A stretch of 64,000 nt of DNA, taken from assembly GCF_029395495.1 (NCBI RefSeq), contig NZ_CP113918.1, positions 992,001 to 1,056,000 of the forward strand, in the 5' to 3' direction. This DNA comes from Bifidobacterium sp. ESL0769 (GTDB lineage Bacteria > Actinomycetota > Actinomycetes > Actinomycetales > Bifidobacteriaceae). The position numbers and the translations under genes were made by a program. The notes under the pieces are model-generated. The model worked only from the letters and a program-made list of their open reading frames with translations. It was not told where the DNA came from and searched no databases. Below, one piece after another: positions 37,289 through 47,812 of the stretch (the first letter of the stretch is position 1; each line of letters starts with the position of its first letter).

Positions 37289-37981
37289 ATGTGTGATAAT
37301 GGAACCATGTTGTTGCATCTTCATTTGGTCCGCCATGGGCAGACCTATTTCAATCGCTATAACCGCTTGCAGGGCTGGTCGAATTCTCCGCTCACCGAAT
37401 CCGGCCTCTCCGATGCCGACAAAGCCGGAGCGAAACTCAAAGATCTTGACTTTGCCGCCGCCTATTGCTCCGACACCACACGTGCCGAGCAGACCGCCGC
37501 ACGAATTCTCGAAATCAACGAGCAGAACGGCCACGCGCGCCCGAAGTTGGTCGCCGACATGCATTTCCGCGAGCAGTTCTATGGCTATTTCGAAGGCCAG
37601 GATATGAATATGGCATGGTGGGCCGCCGGCGCCCCGCACGGTGCCAAGACCTATAACCAGATCGTCGAAAAATACGGACTCAAAGGCACGAGAGATTTCT
37701 TGAAGGAAGCGGACCCATTCCACGACGCCGAAAGCGACGAGGAATATTGGGAACGTGTCGAAGGCGGATTTGCCTTGATCGCCGCAAACGCCGGGCTCAA
37801 AGATGGTGATGACGTGCTCCAGATCTCGCACGGAAACACGCTCTTAAGCCTGATGCGCCGCTTCGCCGGGCCGGGCTACGACCTTTCCGAGCGACCTGCG
37901 AACGGCAGCGTCACAACGCTCGATTTCGACACCAGCAAGCCCATCGAAAACGCGGTGGCGGTCGTCGCTTACAATCAGTGA
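37289..37981 (+). CDS. Histidine phosphatase / phosphoglycerate-mutase-like protein
   Basis: A 230-residue protein with the phosphohistidine motif LVRHGQTYFNRYNRLQGWSN near the start, the second catalytic His in DDVLQISHGNTLLSL, and the acidic catalytic residue region MHFREQFYGYFEGQ. It probably removes phosphate from a small metabolite; a true glycolytic mutase role is not implied. The start may be ATG 37289 (GAGG ten bases upstream) or ATG 37307. Confidence 0.85.
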   Translation: MCDNGTMLLHLHLVRHGQTYFNRYNRLQGWSNSPLTESGLSDADKAGAKLKDLDFAAAYCSDTTRAEQTAARILEINEQNGHARPKLVADMHFREQFYGYFEGQDMNMAWWAAGAPHGAKTYNQIVEKYGLKGTRDFLKEADPFHDAESDEEYWERVEGGFALIAANAGLKDGDDVLQISHGNTLLSLMRRFAGPGYDLSERPANGSVTTLDFDTSKPIENAVAVVAYNQ

Positions 37982-38068
37982 TTTATCGGTCGAGCGTCGT
38001 AGGCGTTGGGTAATCTTGGGTTTTATTATGGCTGAAATGTCGAGGAACTGCATCGGAAAGAGGCTTTC

Positions 38069-38497
38069 ATGAGTATTGGGGACATCGCAGGGCTTATCGC
38101 CGCCATAGCATTTGCTGTGTTGGCAGGGTTCCTGATTTATCCGCTCATCAGGTTGGGCAAGCTGTTCGACCAGCTCGCGCAGACCGTCAAGGATTCCGGC
38201 GACCATGCCATCCCGGCGCTTGACGAGGGCGTGACCACAGTGCGTCAGGTCAACAAGTCGCTTGAGGACGTCAACAAGATTTCCTCAGCCGCTTCCACGA
38301 CAGCCGGCAATATCGGCGCGTTGACCGATCTTTACGGTTCGTTCCTGGGCAAGCCGGTTATTAAACTGGCATCGTCGTTCTACGCCCTGAAATCCACTGC
38401 GCAAAGCTTCATGCGTCAGAGAAGCGCGGAGCAGGCCGGGAATAGCGCCATGAAACCCAAAGCCACGTCTGCCAAGGTGAAAGGCGGCAAGGATTAA
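38069..38497 (+). CDS. DUF948 membrane-anchored protein
   Basis: 142 residues: an N-terminal membrane segment (IAGLIAAIAFAVLAGFLIYPLI), then a helical region (LFDQLAQTVKDSGDHAIPAL) typical of DUF948, and a basic Lys/Ala tail. Proteins of this kind lie just before alaS in many actinobacteria; their function is unknown. GAAAGAGG precedes the ATG. The next small gene begins two bases after the stop. Confidence 0.8.
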   Translation: MSIGDIAGLIAAIAFAVLAGFLIYPLIRLGKLFDQLAQTVKDSGDHAIPALDEGVTTVRQVNKSLEDVNKISSAASTTAGNIGALTDLYGSFLGKPVIKLASSFYALKSTAQSFMRQRSAEQAGNSAMKPKATSAKVKGGKD

Positions 38498-38499
38498 CA

Positions 38500-38736
38500 A
38501 TGGTCAAACGAATTTTCTGGGTGTCGCTTGGCGTGGTCGTCGGTGTGGTCGCCGTCTCCAAGGCCGAAGCCTATGTGCGTGCCAATACGCCTGATAAGGC
38601 GCGTCAGTTCGTCCTCGGTCCCGATCAGGACCATGTGATGCAACGTTCCCTGCGCGGTCTGTTCGACGAATTCAACGCCACGCGTCTTGCGCGCGAGCAG
38701 GAGTTGAATGCGCAATATGCCGACAAGCTCGGTTAA
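38500..38736 (+). CDS. Small conserved actinobacterial membrane protein upstream of alaS
   Basis: 78 residues with one N-terminal hydrophobic segment (RIFWVSLGVVVGVVAVSKAE) and a short charged helix ending in LAREQELNAQYADKLG. It resembles the DUF6167-type proteins found between DUF948 genes and alaS in actinobacteria. Function unknown. It is directly downstream of the DUF948 gene and probably co-transcribed. Confidence 0.75.
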   Translation: MVKRIFWVSLGVVVGVVAVSKAEAYVRANTPDKARQFVLGPDQDHVMQRSLRGLFDEFNATRLAREQELNAQYADKLG

Positions 38737-38950
38737 TCTTTTGCGGTTCTGTCGTCGGGCATTGATTTGTTTTTACGGCATAAATCAAGGTTGCGGCAGA
38801 CATAAAGTAATAAAAAATATTATTTGATAATAAACTATGTAATAGCAAGGAATCGAAAGTTCGGTTCCCGATACTTAAGTTTTTCAATGTAATGTGACAA
38901 GTAGCATCGCAACAATTTGGTTGTGAACAAAGCAAGGAGCAGCAGCAAGT

Positions 38951-41632
38951 ATGCGCACCTCTGAAATCGCCAGCCGGTTCCAAACCTATTTCGAAAAGCA
39001 GGGCCATCTGGTCCTTCCTTCGGCGTCATTGATTTCGCCGAACCCGACGACACTCTTCACCATCGCGGGCATGGTGCCCTTCATTCCCTACCTTCTGGGT
39101 GAGCAGACCCCACCGAGCAGGCGCGTGACCTCGAACCAGAAGTGCGTGCGCACACTTGACATCGACGAAGTCGGCAAGACCACCCGCCACGGCACGTTCT
39201 TCCAGATGCTTGGCAATTTCTCCTTCGGCGACTATTTCAAGGCCGAAGCGATTCATTACGCGTGGGAATTGCTGACCACTCCGCAAGACAAGGGCGGCCT
39301 GGGCTTCGACCCCGAAACGCTGTGGGTCACCACCTACACCGATGACGACGAGGCACGCTCCCTGTGGGTCAACGAGGGGATGGACCCCGAACACATGGAG
39401 ATCCTCGGTATGGAGGACAATTTCTGGACCACCGGCGGCCCCGGCCCCGGCGGCCCTTGCTCTGAGATCTACGTCGACCGCGGGCCGAAATACGGCAAGG
39501 AAGGCGGACCCAGCGCCGACGACAACCGCTACATCGAGATTTGGGATTTGGTCTTCGAAAACTACGCCGTCGACAACGTCAAGTCCAAAACCGATCTGCA
39601 CATCGTCGGCGAGCTCGAGCATAAGAACATCGATACCGGTGCCGGCCTTGAGCGCGTGGCCTACCTGCTGCAAGGCAAGCAGAACATTTACGAAACCGAT
39701 GAAATCTATCCTGTCATTGAAGCCGCAGAAAAGATTTCCGGACACAAGTACGGCGAGGATCAGGAATCCGATGTACGCTTCCGTGTCGTGGCCGATCATG
39801 TGCGTTCCGCGCTGATGATTATGAGCGACGGCGTGCGCCCCAGCAATGTCGGCCGTGGCTATGTGCTGCGTCGCCTCCTGCGTCGCACCGTGCGTTCGAT
39901 GAAGATGCTTGGTGTCAACGAGCCTGTGCTGCCCACACTCTTCCCGGTCTCCAAGGATGCGATGGTTCCCAGCTATCCGGAATTGAATGACACGTTCCAC
40001 GATGTTGCCGAAGCGGCTTACGGCGAAGAGGATGCATTCCGCCGTACGCTCGAGAATGGCACGACCATTCTCGACACGGCCGTCAAGAAAGCCAAGAAGT
40101 CCGGTAATGACGAAGTCTCCGGCAAGGATGCCTTCACGCTGCATGACACCTACGGCTTCCCGATCGAACTGACACGTGAAATGGCCGGCGAACAGGGTGT
40201 CAAGGTCGATGACAAGGGCTTTGAGGCTCTGATGGACGAGCAGAAGTCCCGTGCCCGCGCCGACGCCCTCAAAAAGCGTCACAACGTGGACGTCAGCGTC
40301 TACGATGATTTCAAGAAGACGCTCGAAAAGCCTGTCGAGTTCCTCGGCTACAAGGACCATTCCAGCCGTTCCACCATCCTCGGCATTTTTGAGGAAGGCA
40401 AGGGCAGCGTCCAGAGTGTCGACGGTCCGGCCAACGTCGAGATTGTGCTCGACCGCACTCCGTTCTATGCAGAACAAGGCGGTCAGCTGGCCGACGAAGG
40501 CGAGATGATCTCCGACGACGGCGCCGTGCTTGAGGTCGACGACGTGCAGAAGCCCATCAAGGATCTGACCGTGCACAGCTGCCGTTTGGCGGAAGGCAAG
40601 CTCAGTGTCGGCGAAAAGGTCAACGCCACCATCGACGAGGAACGCCGTCGTGGCTTGGCTCGCTCCCACACCGCCACCCATATGCTGCACAAGGCATTGC
40701 GCGAGGTACTCGGCGAGCAGGCGACCCAGCGCGGTTCGCTGGTCGCTCCCGACTACCTGCACTTCGACTTCCAGTGGCCCACGGCTATGACCCGTGAAGA
40801 GATCGATCAGGTCGAGGCTCGCGTCGTCGAACGCGCCTGCGACGATCTGCCGGTCACCATGGTCGAAATGGATTACAAGAAAGCCCTCGAGCTCGGTTCC
40901 ATGCACCTCTTCGGCGAGAAGTACGGTGACCGCGTGCGCGTGGTGACCATCGGCGAGGACGCGTGGAGCCGCGAGCTCTGCGGAGGCACCCACCTCGATG
41001 CCACCGGCAAGATCGGCGAATTCGTCATCACTTCCGAATCATCCGTGGGCTCCGGTGTCCGCCGTATCGAAGCGTTCATGGGCAAGAAGGCCTACGAATA
41101 CAATGACAAGCAGCACAAGACTGTCGCTGGGCTGGCCGACGAACTCAAGGTGCGCCCCGAAGAGCTGCGCGACCGCGTGCTCGCTCTCGAAAGCAAGCTC
41201 AAGGAAGCCGACCAGCACCTGAATTCGCTCTACGAATCCCAGCTTGAAGCCACAGTGCCGGCGTTGATCGCACAGGCGGAAGCCGATGCGGATGCTCCGG
41301 TGGAACTGGTGGCCTCGAACGTCGGTCACTTCGGCTCGTTCGATGCGCTGCGCAAGACCGTGATGGACATCCGTGCCAAGATCGGCGACAAGAAGTCCGC
41401 AGTCATCGCGCTTTCCGGCGTCAACGAACAAGGTAAGCCGATGGTTGCGGTCGCCACCAACGATGACGCACGTAAGGCCGGTTTGAAAGCCGGAGACCTC
41501 GTGCGCGTGGCCTCCAAGGTGCTCGGCGGTGGCGGTGGCGGCAAGCCTGACTTCGCCCAAGGTGGCGGTGCCGATGCTTCCAAGATCGACGAGGCGCTGA
41601 AAGCCCTGCGTCAGGCCGTACGCAAGGACTGA
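38951..41632 (+). CDS. alaS: Alanyl-tRNA synthetase
   Basis: An 893-residue full-length class II enzyme. Motifs seen: catalytic core start [32 protein letters not shown], editing-domain zinc ligands in [13 protein letters not shown] and [10 protein letters not shown], and a C-terminal DHHA1-like domain ([15 protein letters not shown]). It charges tRNA-Ala and edits Ser/Gly mischarging. AAGGAG is eleven bases before the ATG. The 214-base leader is AT-rich; I see no T-box. Confidence 0.98.
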   Translation: MRTSEIASRFQTYFEKQGHLVLPSASLISPNPTTLFTIAGMVPFIPYLLGEQTPPSRRVTSNQKCVRTLDIDEVGKTTRHGTFFQMLGNFSFGDYFKAEAIHYAWELLTTPQDKGGLGFDPETLWVTTYTDDDEARSLWVNEGMDPEHMEILGMEDNFWTTGGPGPGGPCSEIYVDRGPKYGKEGGPSADDNRYIEIWDLVFENYAVDNVKSKTDLHIVGELEHKNIDTGAGLERVAYLLQGKQNIYETDEIYPVIEAAEKISGHKYGEDQESDVRFRVVADHVRSALMIMSDGVRPSNVGRGYVLRRLLRRTVRSMKMLGVNEPVLPTLFPVSKDAMVPSYPELNDTFHDVAEAAYGEEDAFRRTLENGTTILDTAVKKAKKSGNDEVSGKDAFTLHDTYGFPIELTREMAGEQGVKVDDKGFEALMDEQKSRARADALKKRHNVDVSVYDDFKKTLEKPVEFLGYKDHSSRSTILGIFEEGKGSVQSVDGPANVEIVLDRTPFYAEQGGQLADEGEMISDDGAVLEVDDVQKPIKDLTVHSCRLAEGKLSVGEKVNATIDEERRRGLARSHTATHMLHKALREVLGEQATQRGSLVAPDYLHFDFQWPTAMTREEIDQVEARVVERACDDLPVTMVEMDYKKALELGSMHLFGEKYGDRVRVVTIGEDAWSRELCGGTHLDATGKIGEFVITSESSVGSGVRRIEAFMGKKAYEYNDKQHKTVAGLADELKVRPEELRDRVLALESKLKEADQHLNSLYESQLEATVPALIAQAEADADAPVELVASNVGHFGSFDALRKTVMDIRAKIGDKKSAVIALSGVNEQGKPMVAVATNDDARKAGLKAGDLVRVASKVLGGGGGGKPDFAQGGGADASKIDEALKALRQAVRKD

Positions 41633-41638
41633 AAATCT

Positions 41639-42094
41639 ATGACATGGTTGGGTGTGGATTTGGGAGACGCCAGGGTCGGCTTGGCTTTGAGTGACCCTGA
41701 GCTCTCCTTTGCCCACCCCGAAGGCAACATTCAGGCCAACGGTGATTCGTTCCGTGCCCTGGATGAAGTGGTGGATTTCATCGACGACCATGACGATATC
41801 GATAAAGTCGTTGTAGGGTTGCCTCTGCTCTTGAGTGGAGAAGCCGGTAAAAGCGCCAAAAAAGCCAAGCGTTGGGCCGCGAACCTTGCCAAACGACTTG
41901 AAGCGGCCGTCCAGAGCGAAGATTATCAATTAGACATTGTTCCTGAAATTGTATTGCAGGACGAGCGTCTCACCACGGTGAGCGCGCACCACCAGTTGAG
42001 CCAAGCCAGCGTCCAGAGCAGAAATCACAGGCCAGTGGTCGACCAGCAATCGGCGGTTGTCATCCTTCAGTCGGCGTTGGACCGACGTAACTGA
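41639..42094 (+). CDS. ruvX: YqgF/RuvX-family RNase H-fold nuclease
   Basis: A 151-residue protein with the YqgF opening WLGVDLGDARVGLALSD and DERLTTVSAHHQL, plus a C-terminal DQQSAVVILQSAL carrying the last acidic residue. The family acts in 16S rRNA 5'-end processing in E. coli and as a Holliday-junction resolvase in mycobacteria. It follows alaS by six bases, as in many bacteria. Confidence 0.93.
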   Translation: MTWLGVDLGDARVGLALSDPELSFAHPEGNIQANGDSFRALDEVVDFIDDHDDIDKVVVGLPLLLSGEAGKSAKKAKRWAANLAKRLEAAVQSEDYQLDIVPEIVLQDERLTTVSAHHQLSQASVQSRNHRPVVDQQSAVVILQSALDRRN

Positions 42095-42119
42095 CGAAGC
42101 GAAAGCGGAGAGGGAATTC

Positions 42120-43301
42120 ATGCCAGAAGACTTCAACGAGCTTTTCGACACGAACGCCGAGTGGGTTGATTCCACCGGCTCTTCTTCTGATGCCCAGCCG
42201 CCGGAGCCCCCTCCAACGTCTCGCCACGAAATGCGCCTGCGCAAGAAACGGCAACGCCAGCGAAAGATGACTATCGCAGCCATCATCGTAGTGGCCTTGC
42301 TCATCGTGGGTTGCGGTGGTTTCTTTGGCATCAGAGCTGTGACGCACCACATCAACAACACCAATTCGCAAGAGGTTTCCACCGATTACCGAGGACCCGG
42401 AACAGGTACTGTCTGGTTCACTATCGAAAGTGGCGAAAGCGTAGCCTCTATCTCCAGGCATCTGGTCAAAGCGGGCGTGGTCAAGAACGCGGATACCTTC
42501 GCAAGCACAGTGGCGGCCAACAACAGCACGCTTTATCCGGGTATGTACCAGCTCAAAAAGCACATGTCGTCAATGGATGCGGTGAAAATCCTCTCCGATC
42601 AGACCAAGGCCACTGGGTTCCTGGAGGTCAAGGCCGGGGAACGCAGCTCGGATGTCGTGGCGCAGGCCGCACAGCTATCCGGAATCGATAAATCGCAGTT
42701 CGATGCGGTAGTCAATGGCGGCGGACAAGGGATTCTCCCCGCCGAAGCCGGAGGCAAATTCGAAGGCTGGTTTGAACCGGGTGTCTACGATGTCAAAAAG
42801 AAGGGCAGCACCGCCTCCTCAATCTTGAAGGCGATTGTCGATAAACGCGTGGCTAAGCTCAACGATCTGAAAGTTCCGACTGGAGCGCAACGCGAAACCA
42901 TCCTCAACATGGCTTCCATCGCCGAATCCGAAGTGAACCGACCGGAATACTACGGCAAGGTCGTGCGCGTCATCATGAACCGGCTCAACCAAGGCATGGC
43001 GCTGGGCATGGATTCGACGGTCGCCTACGGAGAGAATGTCAAGCCGAGCGATCTCACCGATGCGATGCTGGGCAACGCTTCCGACCCCTACAATACCCGC
43101 ATCAACAAGGGCCTGCCACCCACGCCAATTAGCTCACCAGGAGACGAAGCCATCAAGGCCGCCATGAATCCGACCCCGGGCGACTGGCTCTATTTCGTCA
43201 CTACGAACCTGCAGACGGGCGAGACCAAGTTCGTCGCCACCCAAGACGAGTTCAACCAGATTCGCGATGAATACAAGGCCCAAAACCCCAACGCCAACTA
43301 G
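42120..43301 (+). CDS. mltG: Endolytic murein transglycosylase MltG
   Basis: 393 residues: an acidic N-terminal cytoplasmic part, one membrane segment (MTIAAIIVVALLIVGCGGFFGI, about residues 50-71), a LysM-like portion, and the YceG catalytic domain with the active Glu in MASIAESEVNRPEYYGKV and DSTVAYGE. It cuts nascent glycan strands at the outer face of the membrane and sets their length. ATG 42120 is chosen because GGAGAGGG precedes it; the frame extends upstream into ruvX. Confidence 0.93.
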   Translation: MPEDFNELFDTNAEWVDSTGSSSDAQPPEPPPTSRHEMRLRKKRQRQRKMTIAAIIVVALLIVGCGGFFGIRAVTHHINNTNSQEVSTDYRGPGTGTVWFTIESGESVASISRHLVKAGVVKNADTFASTVAANNSTLYPGMYQLKKHMSSMDAVKILSDQTKATGFLEVKAGERSSDVVAQAAQLSGIDKSQFDAVVNGGGQGILPAEAGGKFEGWFEPGVYDVKKKGSTASSILKAIVDKRVAKLNDLKVPTGAQRETILNMASIAESEVNRPEYYGKVVRVIMNRLNQGMALGMDSTVAYGENVKPSDLTDAMLGNASDPYNTRINKGLPPTPISSPGDEAIKAAMNPTPGDWLYFVTTNLQTGETKFVATQDEFNQIRDEYKAQNPNAN

Positions 43302-43365
43302 TTTTTATTTATTTTATTTAATTGGCTATTCTGTGGTTCAGTTGCCTTGTTACGTCACTTTACGT

Positions 43366-43470
43366 GGTTGGTCGCGGATTTGGGGGAATATACAATGCTT
43401 CGGCACCCTCAAGGCCGGTAGGCCAAGCTTTACGCCTCAGCATCGCATATTCCCTCAAATCCACTCATGT
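43366..43470 (+). repeat. 105-bp palindromic repeat, copy A
   Basis: Begins GGTTGGTCGCGGATT and ends near CCACTCATGT. A 23-base stem (43376-43398 with 43440-43462, three imperfect positions) encloses the conserved core CCTCAAGGCCGGTAGGCC followed by AAGCTTTACGCCTC. Core and ends match copy B at 53356 almost exactly, while the stem sequence is different. Lies just after mltG. Confidence 0.85.
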
Positions 43471-43513
43471 ATGTTGGAAATCTAACGAAATCTAAGAATG
43501 TTTTTATACCCAG

Positions 43514-43615
43514 CATAAGTGGATTGGCGGGATATGCGATGTTCGGGCGTAAGACACGGCCGAGCGGCCAAGGAGCGTCCCGAATATTGTATATCCCGCC
43601 AATCCACGACCAACC
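43514..43615 (-). repeat. 105-bp palindromic repeat, copy C (inverted, diverged core)
   Basis: Opposite orientation to copy A: it begins GCATAAGTGG and ends CCACGACCAACC, the reverse complements of the family ends. The stem is 29 bp (43519-43547 with 43581-43609) with only three wobble-type differences. The core is more diverged but keeps GGCGTAAG and GGCC motifs. With copy A it forms a head-to-head pair in the mltG/prepilin peptidase gap. Confidence 0.75.
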
Positions 43616-43654
43616 GATAAACGAGAGTAAAAAACAAAACTAAAATGCGGCTAA

Positions 43655-44128
43655 CTAAATAGCAGGTATAAGCGTTGCGATAATTCCTGCGAACACGATT
43701 ATGGGGACGAACGGGGCTTTGTGAGATGAATGCTTGATGAGCTTGGGATAGAGGGGAATCCAGAGGAGGCCTAAGGCACCCATGAGCAGCCACCAATAGA
43801 GATAGGGCATCAGACCGAAGGAGCCTACCGCAAGTCCAACCAAGAACGATGTGGTGACGTCTCCGAATCCTAGGGCTCCGGGCTTGAGGCGTGAGAGCAG
43901 GAATTGGATGGCGGCCGATAGCAGTGCATATCCGAGGGGAAGCAGGACTTTGGCGGGATTCCGCTCGATGATGGAGAGCGCTATAAAGAACACCAGTTGT
44001 ATTAAAACTCCGGTGACCACCCATGTTCTGGGCACTCGAAAACGGCGGATGTCTTCGACGACAAGCGCCAGTCCGCAGATCAGACTCGGGAGTGCTGCAA
44101 TGTAGGCCATATCGGTAAGATAGTGCAT
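43655..44128 (-). CDS. A24-family prepilin peptidase
   Basis: About 157 residues with five or so membrane segments and both catalytic aspartates: VVEDIRRFRVPR and GALGFGDVTT (the FGD motif). It is the short, methyltransferase-lacking form (TadV/CpaA-like) that cleaves type IV or Tad pilin leaders at the membrane. No pilin gene is nearby. ATG 44128 gives a typical start; the frame is open to a TTG at 44176. Neither has a good ribosome site. Confidence 0.85.
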   Translation of the reverse strand: MHYLTDMAYIAALPSLICGLALVVEDIRRFRVPRTWVVTGVLIQLVFFIALSIIERNPAKVLLPLGYALLSAAIQFLLSRLKPGALGFGDVTTSFLVGLAVGSFGLMPYLYWWLLMGALGLLWIPLYPKLIKHSSHKAPFVPIIVFAGIIATLIPAI

Positions 44129-44225
44129 AAACCCATTAATTGACGAATGGAAAGCGCGAAAAAGCGGAAAATTCAAGGTTTATTTTTCTAAATCTTGATT
44201 CGTCAAGGTTCGGCAAGGAGTGAAT

Positions 44226-45410
44226 ATGTTGCGTTGGCAGACGGCGGGGGAGTCGCACGGTGAGGCGTTGGTCGCCATGATTGAGGGGCTTCCGGCCGGC
44301 GTCGAAGTGCGTTCACAAGATGTCGTGGATGCGTTGGCACGGCGCCGTCTGGGTTACGGACGTGGGGCGCGCATGAAGTTCGAGCAGGACAAAGTGCGGC
44401 TTCTGACCGGCGTACGCCACGGCAAGACGCTGGGGTCGCCGGTAACCATCGAAATCGCCAATACGGAATGGCCGAAGTGGACCGAAGTCATGAGCGCCGA
44501 TCCGCTTGACCACGAATTGCCGCCGACCGGGCGCAACGAACCGCTGACCCGCCCGCGTCCCGGCCACGCCGACCTGACTGGCATGCGCAAATATGGTTTC
44601 GATGACGCCCGCAACGCGCTGGAACGTTCCAGCGCTCGCGAGACTGCTTCTCGCGTGGCTTTGGGAGAGGTCGCTGCAAAATTCCTTGAGCAGACGGTGG
44701 GTATCAGAACTGTTGCCCACGTGGTTGCGTTGGGCGGCGAAAAGGCAGATACGAGCACTTTGCCGACGCCCGCCGATGTCGAGGCGCTTGACGCTTCGCC
44801 GGTGCGCACGCTTGACAAGGACGCCGAGAAGCGCATGATGGCCAAAGTCGACGAGGCCAAGTCGCGTGCCGATACGCTCGGCGGCGTCGTGGAGGTCATT
44901 GCTTACGGTGTACCCGCCGGATTAGGCACGTATGTGGAAAGCGACCGCAGGCTTGACGCGGCGCTTGCCGGTGCTTTGATGGGGATTCAAGCCATCAAGG
45001 GTGTCGAAATCGGTGACGGATTCCTTGAGGCCGATCGGTTCGGCTCCGAGGCGCACGATGAGATGTTCGTCGACGACAACGGCCATATCGAGCGTTATTC
45101 CAACCGTTCCGGTGGCACTGAAGGTGGTATGTCCGACGGACAGCCGATTCGCGTGCGTGCTGCAATGAAGCCGATTCCTTCGATTCCGCGTGCCTTGCGC
45201 ACGGTCGATGTCGCCACAGGCGAGGAAGCCAAGGCCATCAACCAGCGTTCCGACACCACCGCGGTTCCTGCTGCTTCCGTGGTCGCCGAAGCCATGGTGA
45301 GACTAACGTTGGCCAAGTTCGTGCTGGAGAAATTCGGCGGCGACAGTGTCGAAGAGACCCGTCGCAACGCACAGAATTATCTTGATTCCTGGCCGGAGCA
45401 TATGCGCTGA
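44226..45410 (+). CDS. aroC: Chorismate synthase
   Basis: A 394-residue protein with the three chorismate synthase signatures: [20 protein letters not shown] at the start, [23 protein letters not shown], and [20 protein letters not shown]. It makes chorismate from EPSP using reduced FMN. AAGGAG six bases before ATG 44226 decides the start (a GTG at 44220 is too close). It opens the shikimate-pathway run aroC-aroKB-aroQ. Confidence 0.97.
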   Translation: MLRWQTAGESHGEALVAMIEGLPAGVEVRSQDVVDALARRRLGYGRGARMKFEQDKVRLLTGVRHGKTLGSPVTIEIANTEWPKWTEVMSADPLDHELPPTGRNEPLTRPRPGHADLTGMRKYGFDDARNALERSSARETASRVALGEVAAKFLEQTVGIRTVAHVVALGGEKADTSTLPTPADVEALDASPVRTLDKDAEKRMMAKVDEAKSRADTLGGVVEVIAYGVPAGLGTYVESDRRLDAALAGALMGIQAIKGVEIGDGFLEADRFGSEAHDEMFVDDNGHIERYSNRSGGTEGGMSDGQPIRVRAAMKPIPSIPRALRTVDVATGEEAKAINQRSDTTAVPAASVVAEAMVRLTLAKFVLEKFGGDSVEETRRNAQNYLDSWPEHMR

Positions 45411-45514
45411 TTGGCGTTTTGGCAATGTTATTTGCGTAATTTTTCGAAGATAAAATCATCGAAATAAAGCAAATCCTAGGATAAAGAGAGATAGAGAGAC
45501 GGGGTGCAGCAATC

Positions 45515-47140
45515 ATGAGTGGTCATCGTCCGCTTGCCGTGGTCATCGGCATGCCCGGCGCCGGCAAGACGCGCGTGGGGCGCGAGGCGGCGCAGATGCT
45601 CGATGTCGATTTTGCCGACGCGGATATCGAAATCGAGCAGGAAGCGGGCATGAAGATTCCTCGATATTTCGAAAAATATGGGGAACCCGCGTTCCGCAAG
45701 CTTGAGGCGGAAGTCATCGCCGATCTGCTCGAGTCGTTCGATGGTCTGCTTGCATTGGGTGGCGGTGCGCCTATGACACAGTCGACGCGAGACGCGCTGG
45801 CCGACTATATCGCCGACGGTGGCAAGCTGGTCTATCTGGAAGCTGACAAACACGAAGCTATGGAACGAGCCGCGCGAGGCGGCAACCGGCCTATGCTCAA
45901 TGGCGACGCCAACAAACGCTGGCTGAAACTCTATGAGGAGCGCGACCCCGTTTTCCGCGAAATCTCCAATCTGCATGTGCACACCCATGGTTCGACGCCG
46001 CGTGTGGCGGCAAGGAAGCTGAGCAATATGATTCAGGAACGCATCGTCCATGTCACCGGTTCGGGCATCGAACCCTATGACGTCTGCATCGGCGAAGGCA
46101 CATTGAACCGATTGCCGGAAATGGTGGGACCGGATGTGTTGCGCGTCGCACTGATTCATACCCAACCGGTGCAGCGTCACTCCGATCAGGCACGCGCCTT
46201 GTTGCGTCAGGCCGGTTACGAGGTCTACGACTTGGTCATTCCCGATGCGGAAAAGGGCAAGACCGTCGACGTGGCCAAAACCATTTGGAAACGGCTTGGG
46301 GAAATCGGCTTCACCCGTTCCGATGCCATCGTCGGTCTGGGCGGGGGAGCGGCAACCGATCTTGCGGGCTTTATCGCCGCCACATGGATGCGCGGTATCC
46401 GTTACGTCAATTGCCCGACCTCGCTGTTGGCGATGGTCGACGCCTCGACCGGCGGGAAGACCGGTATCAACACCGACGAGGGCAAGAATCTGGTCGGTTC
46501 GTTCTACACGCCCGCGGGTGTGCTCGCCGATCTGCGCACGTTGAAGACCTTGCCGCAGGATATTTTCACCGAGGGACTCGGGGAAGTGACCAAGTCCGGT
46601 TTTATCCGTGACACGAATATTCTTGATATCCTTCAGGAGCATGCGGATGAACTGCGGAACTTCAACGGTGACGATTTCCTAGGCTCGCCGTTGGAAGACG
46701 TGGTTGCGGAGCTCATCGAGCGTACCGTTCGCGTCAAGGCCTATCACGTCTCGAACGATCTCAAGGAAGCCGGTCTGCGCGAATTTCTCAACTACGGGCA
46801 CACGCTGGCCCATGCCATCGAAAAGCTCGAGAACTTCCGCTGGCGCCATGGCAACGCTGTTGCTGTCGGCTGCGTCTATGCCGCCGAACTTTCGCATATC
46901 CTTGGCCATCTCGATCAGGAATCCGTCGACCTGCATCGTTCGATTCTTTCCTCGCTTGGCCTGCCGATTTCCTGGGATGGCGGCGATTGGGATTCGGTGC
47001 TCGCGTTGATGCACAAGGACAAGAAGGCGCGCGGCAACACGCTGCGTTTCGTCATCCTTGACAGTATCGGCCATCCGATGCATCTCGAGGATCCGCCGAT
47101 GGATGCGCTTGTTGAGGCGTTCCAGCGGATTCGCCATTGA
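45515..47140 (+). CDS. aroKB: Fused shikimate kinase / 3-dehydroquinate synthase
   Basis: A 541-residue bifunctional protein. Residues 1 to about 170 are shikimate kinase: P-loop GMPGAGKT (12-19), [16 protein letters not shown] and LGGGAPM. From about 175 on it is 3-dehydroquinate synthase: [20 protein letters not shown], the NAD-binding region, and [13 protein letters not shown] with metal-binding His residues. It carries out steps 2 and 5 of the shikimate pathway. The fusion is known in bifidobacteria, so it is not novel, but it supports the taxonomic call. Confidence 0.96.
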   Translation: MSGHRPLAVVIGMPGAGKTRVGREAAQMLDVDFADADIEIEQEAGMKIPRYFEKYGEPAFRKLEAEVIADLLESFDGLLALGGGAPMTQSTRDALADYIADGGKLVYLEADKHEAMERAARGGNRPMLNGDANKRWLKLYEERDPVFREISNLHVHTHGSTPRVAARKLSNMIQERIVHVTGSGIEPYDVCIGEGTLNRLPEMVGPDVLRVALIHTQPVQRHSDQARALLRQAGYEVYDLVIPDAEKGKTVDVAKTIWKRLGEIGFTRSDAIVGLGGGAATDLAGFIAATWMRGIRYVNCPTSLLAMVDASTGGKTGINTDEGKNLVGSFYTPAGVLADLRTLKTLPQDIFTEGLGEVTKSGFIRDTNILDILQEHADELRNFNGDDFLGSPLEDVVAELIERTVRVKAYHVSNDLKEAGLREFLNYGHTLAHAIEKLENFRWRHGNAVAVGCVYAAELSHILGHLDQESVDLHRSILSSLGLPISWDGGDWDSVLALMHKDKKARGNTLRFVILDSIGHPMHLEDPPMDALVEAFQRIRH

Positions 47141-47258
47141 GCGGTTGCACAAGTCGATAGATAGGTTTTGAAAATTGGCATAATATCAGGATTCTTGAAA
47201 AGCCATCTGTCGACTTGTGTTAGGAAATGTACTTCACCAAATAAAAAGGACAAAACAA

Positions 47259-47705
47259 ATGACCAAAGTAATCGTCGTCAATGGGCCGAATCTCGGACGT
47301 CTGGGAGTTCGTGAACCCGACGTGTATGGCCATCAGGACTTGAAAACGTTGCGCAAGGATTGCGCGGAATGGGGCAAGGCACTTGGCCTTGAGGTTGAGG
47401 TCCGCCAGTCCGACGACGAGGCCGAGGTCATCGGCTGGATGCACCAGGCCGTCGACGAGCAGACGCCCGTGGTGATGAACCCCGCCGCGTTCACCCATTA
47501 CAGCTATGGGCTTTCCGACGCCGCCAAAATGGTCACCGACGCAGGTCTGCCGCTGATGGAAGTGCACATCTCCAATCCATCGGCTCGCGATTCGTTCCGC
47601 AAATACAGCGTCATCAGCCCTGTGGCCACCGGCACCATCACCGGCATGGGCTTCTACGGCTACAAACTAGCCCTCGATGCCGTGGCTCATCTGTTGGCGA
47701 AGTAA
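47259..47705 (+). CDS. aroQ: Type II 3-dehydroquinate dehydratase
   Basis: 148 residues, the usual length. Motifs: VVNGPNLGRLGVREPDVYG with the catalytic Arg/Tyr loop, MNPAAFTHYSYGLSDAAK with the active-site His, and EVHISNPSARDSFR. It dehydrates 3-dehydroquinate to 3-dehydroshikimate (step 3). ATG 47259 follows AAAAAGGA. Confidence 0.96.
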   Translation: MTKVIVVNGPNLGRLGVREPDVYGHQDLKTLRKDCAEWGKALGLEVEVRQSDDEAEVIGWMHQAVDEQTPVVMNPAAFTHYSYGLSDAAKMVTDAGLPLMEVHISNPSARDSFRKYSVISPVATGTITGMGFYGYKLALDAVAHLLAK

Positions 47706-47812
47706 TTCTCGATATATTACAAAAAGTAATGTGGGGAACGGGGAATGTATGCCATTTTCCGCTCCCGCCTACGAACACGCCGAGTCAATAGAGGCTGATA
47801 GACTGAAGTTCC

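Noticed and set aside
38737..38950. T-box or other tRNA-sensing leader before alaS
   Set aside because: The leader is AT-rich and contains no recognisable T-box sequence or strong terminator/antiterminator pair.
39026..40993. 655-codon open frame antisense to alaS
   Set aside because: Same codon-bias artefact; no ribosome site or domain.
45515..47140. aroK-aroB fusion as a novel bifunctional enzyme
   Set aside because: This fusion is already known in bifidobacteria and is useful only as a taxonomic marker.
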